Part shown: in pieces, positions 1 to 4,632 of the stretch
How the letters are laid out: every line of letters begins with the position of its first letter
Position numbering within the stretch: position 1 is the stretch's first letter
Assembly (NCBI GenBank): GCA_012513595.1
Contig: JAAZBY010000330.1
Coordinates: forward strand, 1-6,212
Direction: 5' to 3'
DNA length: 6,212 nucleotides
From: Chloroflexota bacterium
GTDB lineage: Bacteria; Chloroflexota; Anaerolineae; UBA1429
Translations under genes and position numbers: made by a program
Notes under the pieces: model-generated
Told to the model about the DNA's origin: nothing
What the model saw: the letters and a program-made list of their open reading frames with translations, nothing else
The model's database searches: none

Positions 1-25
1 GGCCGCCGGGCGCCTGGGCGGTCTC

Positions 26-150
26 ACAGGATCGATGAGACTGACAGGATTGACAGTATTGTGAAGATGGTACTCAGTGCATCATGACTGGATGTGCTTT
101 TTCTCAGTTCTTATAATCCTGTAAATCCTGTTAATCCTGTCCTTCCTGTC
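26..150. repeat. Dispersed imperfect palindrome built of 9-nt units (copy A)
   Basis: The left arm (about 26-62) carries GACAGGATT-like units. The right arm (about 112-150) carries the complementary units AATCCTGTA, AATCCTGTT and AATCCTGTC. The arms pair imperfectly around a less GC-rich centre of about 50 nt. Two related copies lie at 3952-4109 and 4181-4310, so this is a dispersed repeat family and not a one-off hairpin. Translated, the right arm gives meaningless NPVNPV-type peptide. It lies upstream of the trxB promoter. Its function is unknown: it could act as a transcript-end hairpin for a gene to the left, or be a small mobile palindromic element. Confidence 0.75.
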
Positions 151-211
151 TTCCTATGGCCGCCAAGCTCCACATTCGGGAGCTACGCGAATCGGAGGCT
201 ACCGACGCAGG

Positions 212-241
212 TTGACAGGCCTGCTGGCGGCGTGCTAGAAT
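212..241 (+). promoter_or_regulatory. Sigma70-type promoter of trxB
   Basis: A perfect -35 box TTGACA (212-217) is followed by an 18-nt spacer and the -10 box TAGAAT (236-241). TGC directly before the -10 gives an extended -10 element. The predicted transcription start is near 248, leaving a 5' leader of about 53 nt before the trxB start at 301. Confidence 0.75.
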
Positions 242-300
242 CGCTAGACGGACGCGTATACCCTGGCGGGGTATTGACGATTGCTGCGAGAGGAGTGGGG

Positions 301-1317
301 ATGAGTGGCATGTCGCTATCGCTCAACCTGGCGGGGCTGCGCAAGGGGCGCGAGCCCGAGGTGATCGAACGCCCCCTGATCATCATCGGGGGAGGCCCGG
401 CCGGGTTGACGGCGGCGCTCTATGCCGGGAGGGCCCAGCTGGCGCCGCTGGCCCTGATCGGCCAGGCGCTCGGGGGGCAGGCGGCCTCGACGGCCGAGAT
501 GGAGAACTATCCCGGCTTTCCCGAGGGGATCGGCGGGATGGCGCTGGCCGAGCAGATGGCCCGCCAAGCGACGCGCTTTGGCGCCGAGCTGGGCTACGAG
601 GAGGCCACCGAGGTCGACCTGGGCCAGTACCCCTTCCGCATCCGGACGCACGCCACCGAGTACCGCGCCAAGGCCGTGATCATCTGCACCGGCGCGCGGG
701 CGCGGCGCCTGGAGGTGCCGGGAGAGGCCAAGTTCATCGGGCGGGGCGTGTCGTTCTGCGCCACCTGTGACGGCTACTTTTACAAGGACAAGACCGTCAT
801 CGTGGTGGGCGGGGGAGACAGCGCCATCGACGAGGGCATCTACCTGACGCGCTTTGCCCGCGAGGTCGTCATCGTCCACCGGCGCGACTCTTTGCGCGCC
901 AATGCCCTGCTGCAGCAGCGCGCCTTGGCCAACCCCAAGATCCGCTACGTGTGGGACAGCGTCGTGACCGAGGTGTTGGGGGATGAGGGCGTCACGGGGG
1001 CGCGGCTGCGCAACGTCAAGAGCGGGGCAGAGAGCGTCCTGGAGGCCGATGGGATCTTTGTCTACGTCGGGTTTGTGCCCAACAGCGCCATGTTCCGCGG
1101 CCAGGTTGAGCTGACGCCAGAGGGCTATATCGTCACCGACAAGCGCCAGCGCACCAGCGTGCCGGGCGTCTATGCCGCCGGCGACGTACAGGACCCCAAC
1201 TTTCGGCAGACGGTGATCGCCGCGGGGGCCGGGGCGGCCGCCGCCATCGAGGCGGAGCGCTTCCTGTCCGAAAAGGCCTTTGAGGCCGAGCAGGCGCGAG
1301 CAGAGCCCCAGGCCTGA
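301..1317 (+). CDS. trxB: Thioredoxin reductase (NADPH, flavoprotein)
   Basis: This is a 338-residue low-molecular-weight thioredoxin reductase, which passes electrons from NADPH through FAD and a redox disulfide to thioredoxin in the cytoplasm. The order of motifs is canonical: FAD-binding GGGPAG at residues 30-35, the active-site CATC (Cys153 and Cys156) followed by DGYF, the NADPH-binding GGGDSA at 170-175, the NADP-preferring HRRDSLRA at 193-200, and the C-terminal FAD motif YAAGDVQD near 291-298. The frame is open back to 94, but the ATG at 301 has AGGAG at 291-295 with a 5-nt spacer and lies downstream of the promoter. The extra upstream codons translate repeat DNA. The protein has roughly 18 residues before the FAD motif beyond those of E. 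coli TrxB. No thioredoxin gene is visible nearby. It is followed by a strong terminator, so it appears monocistronic. Confidence 0.96.
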   Translation: MSGMSLSLNLAGLRKGREPEVIERPLIIIGGGPAGLTAALYAGRAQLAPLALIGQALGGQAASTAEMENYPGFPEGIGGMALAEQMARQATRFGAELGYEEATEVDLGQYPFRIRTHATEYRAKAVIICTGARARRLEVPGEAKFIGRGVSFCATCDGYFYKDKTVIVVGGGDSAIDEGIYLTRFAREVVIVHRRDSLRANALLQQRALANPKIRYVWDSVVTEVLGDEGVTGARLRNVKSGAESVLEADGIFVYVGFVPNSAMFRGQVELTPEGYIVTDKRQRTSVPGVYAAGDVQDPNFRQTVIAAGAGAAAAIEAERFLSEKAFEAEQARAEPQA

Positions 1318-1340
1318 GCGCGCTTGGCCCGTATGCAGAC

Positions 1341-1385
1341 AGACAGCCCTCGCGGGGAGACTCGGCCCCGCGAGGGCTGTCTTTT
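1341..1385 (+). terminator. Rho-independent terminator of trxB
   Basis: A perfect 17-bp stem is formed by AGACAGCCCTCGCGGGG (1341-1357) and its exact complement (1366-1382), with an 8-nt loop and a short T-run completing TTTT at 1382-1385. It lies 23 nt after the trxB stop. Convergent transcripts from the gene at 1402-1860 would form the same hairpin but without a U-tract, so on that strand it is only a transcript-end stem. Confidence 0.9.
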
Positions 1386-1401
1386 GGTGCGCGCGGCCCG
1401 C

Positions 1402-1860
1402 TCAGTCAAAGAGGGGGCGGAAGCCTTCGGGGGGTTCCTCGGCCTCGAAATCCGGAAAGAGCACCTGGCGGACGTAGATCTTGCCCCCCATCACCAGCCA
1501 CTGGCGGTACTCCTCACCATCTTCGCCCTCGACGGTAAAAAAGCCGTCGGCAAAGGGATCGATGGCCAGCACCTCGCGCACCTGGGCAAGCACCGCGGCC
1601 GGCTCCTCGACGTCCCCGGCAAAGAAGACGTACTCGGTACCGTCCAGGTCAGACTGGGGGAAGCCCCAGCCGGCCCGGCAGCGCTCGGCGGGGGGCGTAT
1701 CGGGCGCCAGGATCTCCTCCGGGGTGAGGCGCGTCGTCAACAGGTCGCGGATCTGGGTGACCTTGTCGGCGTGCTCGGCGGGGGATTCGTCGACGCCCTC
1801 AATCTCTAGGTCGGGCCAGGAGATCTCCAGCCATCCGCGCACAGAGAAAAAGTAGCTCAT
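1402..1860 (-). CDS. Small acidic protein of unknown function
   Basis: I do not recognise this 152-residue protein. It is strongly acidic (33 Asp/Glu against 11 Lys/Arg) and has no signal peptide or membrane segment, so it should be a soluble cytoplasmic protein. It opens with a beta-like MSYFFSVRGWLEISW. A short aromatic stretch, GTEYVFFAG (74-82), sits mid-protein. Near the end DGFFTVEGEDGEEYRQW (105-121) looks like a beta-hairpin-rich segment. The reading frame extends further upstream, but the ATG at 1860 has GAGGAGG 6 nt before it, while the in-frame ATG two codons earlier abuts that same ribosome site. It lies downstream of the kinase gene on the same strand but has its own promoter at 1925-1953. 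It could be a small regulatory or immunity-type protein, but nothing in the sequence decides this. The gene is likely real because of its ribosome site, promoter and codon pattern. Confidence 0.8.
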   Translation of the reverse strand: MSYFFSVRGWLEISWPDLEIEGVDESPAEHADKVTQIRDLLTTRLTPEEILAPDTPPAERCRAGWGFPQSDLDGTEYVFFAGDVEEPAAVLAQVREVLAIDPFADGFFTVEGEDGEEYRQWLVMGGKIYVRQVLFPDFEAEEPPEGFRPLFD

Positions 1861-1924
1861 GTTCATCCTCCTCGCCGAGGTCGTCAGCGGTTGTGGCCGG
1901 CATGCCCTGCCTGTGATGGCGGCG

Positions 1925-1953
1925 ATTGTACGTGACGGGGGCGGCCCTGTCAA
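1925..1953 (-). promoter_or_regulatory. Sigma70-type promoter for the acidic protein gene
   Basis: On the minus strand a perfect TTGACA (1953-1948), a 17-nt spacer and TACAAT (1930-1925) form a near-consensus promoter. Transcription should start near 1918, giving a leader of about 57 nt before the start codon at 1860. The TGA stop codon of the upstream kinase gene (1952-1950) lies inside the -35 box. Confidence 0.78.
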
Positions 1954-2546
1954 CGCGCCGGCGGCGCCAGCGGTTCCTCAGTGCCCTCGGCCAGGGCTGC
2001 GCCGATCGCGGCGTACAGGGCGGGAAAGTCGATGCCCTCAAAGTCGCCGGTGTCGAGGTGGACCGTCTGGCCGGGGAGGTCTAGCGGGGCGAACTCGCCG
2101 GTGCGGATGTCGTGGGCGATATCCTGGGCGGTGAGGTCGTCGGCGTGGCCGGGGTGGCGGCGGCCGGCCTCCCAGCGGTTCAGGAAGCGGCGCACCAGGA
2201 CGGGGGCGGGGGCGTCACAGTGCACCTGGAGGGCGCGGTACGGGTGCCGCGAGGCCAGGCGGCGGAAGGCCTCCGCGTCGCGCCGGGGGCGAAAGTTGCT
2301 CTCCAGCACGAAGGGCTGGCGGGCGGCCAAGAGCACATCGGCAAAGTGGAAGAGGAGGTCCTGGGTGGCGGTGCTCAGCCGGCCCGAGGCGCGGCGGTTG
2401 TGGTAGCCGAGGGAGTCGTAGAGGGTCTCTTTGATGCCATCCTTGCTGACCCAGGGCAGGGCAAAGCGCGCCGTGACGCGCCGCGCCACGGAAGACTTGC
2501 CGCTGGCCGGTGGGCCGGTGATGACGATGATGAGCGGATCCAGCAT
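1950..2546 (-). CDS. P-loop kinase of the AAA_33 / zeta-toxin-like type
   Basis: This 198-residue protein is a small cytoplasmic ATP-dependent kinase; the substrate cannot be read from the sequence. The Walker A motif GPPASGKSS is at residues 11-19, with Lys17 and Ser18 contacting the nucleotide phosphates. SKDGIKE (34-40) follows, as in AAA_33 proteins and small-molecule phosphotransferases. The strand FVLESNF (79-85) carries a Walker-B-like acidic residue, Glu82. A basic LID-like region follows (Arg119, Arg120, Arg124, Arg129, Arg130). The family includes kinases of sugars, nucleosides, antibiotics and UDP-sugars, so function must not be assumed. The start codon has only a weak GAGG about 10 nt upstream, and there is no other in-frame start. 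It lies 78 nt after the MFS gene on the same strand, with a hairpin between. I see no promoter of its own, so it may depend on readthrough from the transporter. Confidence 0.85.
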   Translation of the reverse strand: MLDPLIIVITGPPASGKSSVARRVTARFALPWVSKDGIKETLYDSLGYHNRRASGRLSTATQDLLFHFADVLLAARQPFVLESNFRPRRDAEAFRRLASRHPYRALQVHCDAPAPVLVRRFLNRWEAGRRHPGHADDLTAQDIAHDIRTGEFAPLDLPGQTVHLDTGDFEGIDFPALYAAIGAALAEGTEEPLAPPAR

Positions 2547-2563
2547 CGCAACGCTACCTCGCG

Positions 2564-2603
2564 AAAAGGCCCCGGCCCGGCGGACACGTCTGCGCCGGGC
2601 CGG
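2564..2603 (-). terminator. Hairpin with T-run after the MFS transporter gene
   Basis: A perfect 11-bp GC stem (CCGGCCCGGCG at 2572-2582 and its complement at 2593-2603) with a 10-nt loop is followed on the minus strand by GGCC and then TTTT (2567-2564). It starts about 21 nt past the transporter stop and ends 17 nt before the kinase start. The T-run is short and displaced by four bases, so it may terminate only partially and act as an intercistronic attenuator. Confidence 0.55.
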
Positions 2604-2624
2604 AGGACGGACGGGGAAGGCGCA

Positions 2625-3836
2625 TCAGTCGGCGGCAGCGCTCGGGCGGAGCTCGACGGCCGGCGCCGGCAGCGGCTCGACGCGCAGGGCCGCGGCAAAG
2701 GGCACCGAGAGGGCGATCAGCACGGCAGTGGCCAGGAAGACGCCCTGGTAGCCGATGATCGGCATCACCGCGCCGGCCACCAGCGGCGCGACCACCGAGG
2801 AGACGTGGTTGATGCTGATGCCGGCCGTCAGGGTGGGGGTGAGCTCCTCGTCAGGCGCCATGCGGTTGACATAAGTGTTCAGGCCCATGCCCAGTACCTG
2901 CAGCAGCTTGATGAGCACTACCAGCACGGCGAGGAGCAGCGGGTTCCGCAGCACGGCAAAGGCGGCGCAGCAGAGGGCGATCCCCACGTAAGAGAGGGAG
3001 AGGGTGGCCCGCTCGCCGTAGCGGTCCACCGCGGCCCCCAGCGCCGGTGAGAAGACCAGGTTGACGGCGGCACTGGCCAGCAGGATCAGGCTGATCTGCC
3101 AGACCTCGTAACCAAAGTACTGCACCAGGACCAGGGTGCCAAAGCTATAGAGCACCTGCTTGCGGGCGCCGTCAAACAGGGTCAGCACGTAAAAGAGCCA
3201 GTAGCGCCCTTTGAGGAGCATGCGCGGTTGCTTGCGCTCGGTAGCGCCGACCGAGGCCGGCAGGAGCAGGATGACCCCTGCGGCGGCCAGCATGAGCACG
3301 CCGCCGACGACAAAGTAGATGCGCAGCGGAAAGCCTGTGGCGAAGCGCGAGATGAGCGCCAGGGCGCCCATGCCGACGATGGAGGCCAGCGCCCCCACCG
3401 AGCCCAGGTTGCCGAGCACCCGGCCGGAGGTCTCTTTGGTGGCCAAGGAGAGGCCCAGCGCCGGGCTGATGGGCATCCAGATGTGGTTGCCGAGGCTGGC
3501 GACGACCGAGACGACCAAGAGGGCCGAGTAGGACTGCACCAGGGCGTGGGTGATAAAGCCGATGCCCATGAGGGCCACGGCCAGGCCGCCGCGCCGCGCC
3601 AGGGGCACCTGGGTGAGGAACGCGGCGATGACCATGAGGAGGAGGCCGGGGACCTCGCGGACCCCCTCGAGCCAGAGCACCTGCCCGCCGTCGAGGCTGA
3701 GCGTGTCGACGAAAAAGTTGGCCCGCGCGCCACCCACCAGCCCCTCGCCGAAGCGGAGCACAAAGATCGCCGCGGCAAGGAGCAGCAACTCGCGGCTCCA
3801 GGTGGCCGCGGCTTCCCGGTTCCAGACTCTCTTCAC
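2625..3836 (-). CDS. Major facilitator superfamily (MFS) transporter
   Basis: This is a 403-residue inner-membrane transporter with about 12 predicted hydrophobic helices (roughly 17-35, 55-77, 84-104, 106-128, 143-165, 172-193, 212-234, 249-270, 279-296, 299-320, 338-361 and 365-385), the usual size and topology for MFS. The loop after the second helix has a weak motif A (PLARRGGLA, 78-86). The symmetric loop in the second half has a clearer one, GAAVDRYGERATL (267-279). The substrate is unknown, and drug or metabolite efflux is a guess from the general fold. The frame is open up to 3896, but the GTG at 3836 is the better start: AAAGGA (3848-3843) lies 6 nt upstream, and the -10 box at 3872-3867 lies inside the longer version. 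The C-terminal tail is Ala/Pro-rich. The gene precedes the kinase on the same strand and may share its transcript. Confidence 0.88.
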   Translation of the reverse strand: MKRVWNREAAATWSRELLLLAAAIFVLRFGEGLVGGARANFFVDTLSLDGGQVLWLEGVREVPGLLLMVIAAFLTQVPLARRGGLAVALMGIGFITHALVQSYSALLVVSVVASLGNHIWMPISPALGLSLATKETSGRVLGNLGSVGALASIVGMGALALISRFATGFPLRIYFVVGGVLMLAAAGVILLLPASVGATERKQPRMLLKGRYWLFYVLTLFDGARKQVLYSFGTLVLVQYFGYEVWQISLILLASAAVNLVFSPALGAAVDRYGERATLSLSYVGIALCCAAFAVLRNPLLLAVLVVLIKLLQVLGMGLNTYVNRMAPDEELTPTLTAGISINHVSSVVAPLVAGAVMPIIGYQGVFLATAVLIALSVPFAAALRVEPLPAPAVELRPSAAAD

Positions 3837-3866
3837 GACACATCCTTTCAGGGGGTAGTTCGCGAG

Positions 3867-3872
3867 AGTATA
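3867..3872 (-). promoter_or_regulatory. Probable -10 box of the MFS transporter gene
   Basis: The minus strand reads TATACT at 3872-3867, one base off consensus. Transcription starting near 3860 would leave a leader of about 24 nt that still includes the AAAGGA ribosome site. I see no good -35 hexamer at the usual distance, so the promoter may be weak or activator-dependent. Confidence 0.45.
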
Positions 3873-3951
3873 GTCCAACGCCGGCGGGCGCGCCACTTGG
3901 GGCCTCCCGTCGGCGGCTTGTACCGCGGACTGCAGGGAGAGCCCACGGGAG

Positions 3952-4109
3952 AAACAGGATTGGGGAGGAGGACAGGAGGATAGGATTGACAGGATTGACC
4001 GGATTCACAGGATTGTAGATATGGTTAATCCCTTCCTCACAGAATACCTTTCTTTATAGCAATCCTAGAATCCTGTAAATCCTGTTAATCCTGTCCTCTT
4101 CCTCTTCCA
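3952..4109. repeat. Dispersed imperfect palindrome built of 9-nt units (copy B)
   Basis: This is the longest and best-preserved copy. The left arm (about 3952-4016) has successive GACAGGATT-like units preceded by a GGAGGAGGACAGG stretch. The right arm (4061-4109) has AATCCTGTA and AATCCTGTT units followed by a complementary TCCTCTTCCTCTTCC stretch. The centre (about 4017-4060) is AT-richer and shares TATGG near its left edge and TCTTTA.AGCAATCCTA at its right edge with copy C. Transcribed, it would fold into a long imperfect hairpin. It lies about 80 bp upstream of the transporter promoter region and could help end transcripts arriving from either side. Confidence 0.8.
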
Positions 4110-4180
4110 AGGGCCTCATACGGCCTGCGGGTGCGAGTGGGGGCATCGGCGCGGATCTGGGATGGCCTGAAGAGCCTGCA

Positions 4181-4310
4181 GGGGAAGCGACGGGATTGGC
4201 AGGGTCTATGGGATAGGCAATATGGATGGGCTCTCCTTGAAAACACCTGTCTTTACAGCAATCCTAATACCCTGCAAATCCTGTCCTCCTCCTCCTCCTC
4301 TTCTCTTCCC
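4181..4310. repeat. Dispersed imperfect palindrome built of 9-nt units (copy C, diverged)
   Basis: This is a diverged copy in the same orientation as copy B, about 70 bp to its right. The left arm (about 4181-4219) contains GACGGGATT-like and GGCAGGGTC units. The right arm (about 4256-4310) contains AATCCTAAT, ACCCTGCAA and ATCCTGTCC units and then a CCT-rich tract. Where the left arm reads GCAGGGT (4199-4205) in place of the usual ACAGGAT, the right arm reads ACCCTGC (4269-4275), so pairing is kept although the sequence has changed. Confidence 0.7.
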
Positions 4311-4416
4311 AGGCAACGCGTGGCCTTCGGTCCCGATCGCAGCCCGGGGCCGTGCCAGCTCTGGTTCTACGCCGCCGGCCAGTACCTGGAATCTTGGGGC
4401 GCAGGCCGGCGGGCCA

Positions 4417-4444
4417 TTGCCAGATCGCGCTGGAGCGCTATAAT
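4417..4444 (+). promoter_or_regulatory. Sigma70-type promoter of the CpaE-like gene
   Basis: TTGCCA (4417-4422), a 16-nt spacer and a perfect TATAAT (4439-4444) form a good promoter facing the CpaE-like gene. Transcription should start near 4451, leaving an unusually long leader of about 180 nt. No better plus-strand promoter was seen between here and the start codon. Confidence 0.65.
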
Positions 4445-4450
4445 AGCCGT

Positions 4451-4632
4451 ACTGCCTGCCGCCGCAGCGCGACGCGCCGGCGAAACGACAGGCCCTCGCC
4501 TCGACCGGCAGGTGTAGACACCCGTTGTTCGCGCCCAGATCCGCGGAGCGCGCTGCGCGAGGCCTCGCGAGGCGCCCCGGCGGGGCGGCTGTTCTTCCAC
4601 ACCCATCCTTGAGCCAGAGTGGGGAGTTAGGC
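4451..4632 (+). other. Long GC-rich, hairpin-prone 5' leader
   Basis: The predicted leader contains CCTGCCG (4455-4461), which can pair with CGGCAGG (4506-4512). It also contains the overlapping palindromes CGCGAGGCCTCGCG and GCCTCGCGAGGC (about 4556-4572), and a compact hairpin CGCCCC-GGC-GGGGCG (4573-4587) followed by GCTGTTCTT. It ends with the ribosome site GGGGAG (4621-4626). I recognise no known riboswitch class. The last hairpin has too poor a T-run to be called a terminator. Confidence 0.4.

Larger units (their letters stand above)
3837..4632. other. Intergenic region between divergent genes
   Basis: I find no supportable protein or RNA gene here. Open frames exist, but they run through the palindromic repeats and lack ribosome sites. 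The region holds the -10 box of the transporter gene, two palindrome copies (3952-4109 and 4181-4310), a plus-strand promoter (4417-4444) and a GC-rich leader (4451-4632). An 8-bp perfect inverted repeat, CGCCGGCC (4373-4380) with GGCCGGCG (4404-4411), sits just upstream of the promoter's -35 box. It could be an operator, or chance in GC-rich DNA. Confidence 0.7.

Noticed and set aside
1..87. Possible 3' end of an upstream gene
   Set aside because: The frame stays open to a TGA at 85-87, but only about 25 bases lie outside the repeat, too few to judge coding character.
94..300. Possible 69-residue N-terminal extension of thioredoxin reductase
   Set aside because: It translates palindrome DNA (NPVNPVNPV) and the promoter region. 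The ATG at 301 has a good ribosome site and fits the family length.
2112..3050. A 312-codon plus-strand frame
   Set aside because: It is antisense to both the kinase and the transporter, has a skewed Gly/Arg/His composition, and lacks a ribosome site or motif.
3837..3896. Longer MFS start at 3896 (ATG)
   Set aside because: It has no ribosome site, and the likely -10 box at 3872-3867 lies inside it. The GTG at 3836 has AAAGGA at the right distance.
3172..4008. A 278-codon minus-strand frame overlapping the MFS gene
   Set aside because: It starts in palindrome copy B (MNPVNPVNP) and continues as a low-complexity Arg/Pro/Gly frame with no hydrophobic or domain pattern. The MFS frame explains the region.
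3952..4310. CRISPR array
   Set aside because: The 9-nt units are directly adjacent, arranged in inverted arms and without unique spacers of uniform length, and no cas gene is present.
4131..4517. Open frames in the intergenic region between the palindromes and the CpaE-like gene
   Set aside because: They run through palindrome copy C and the promoter, have no ribosome site, and give low-complexity translations.
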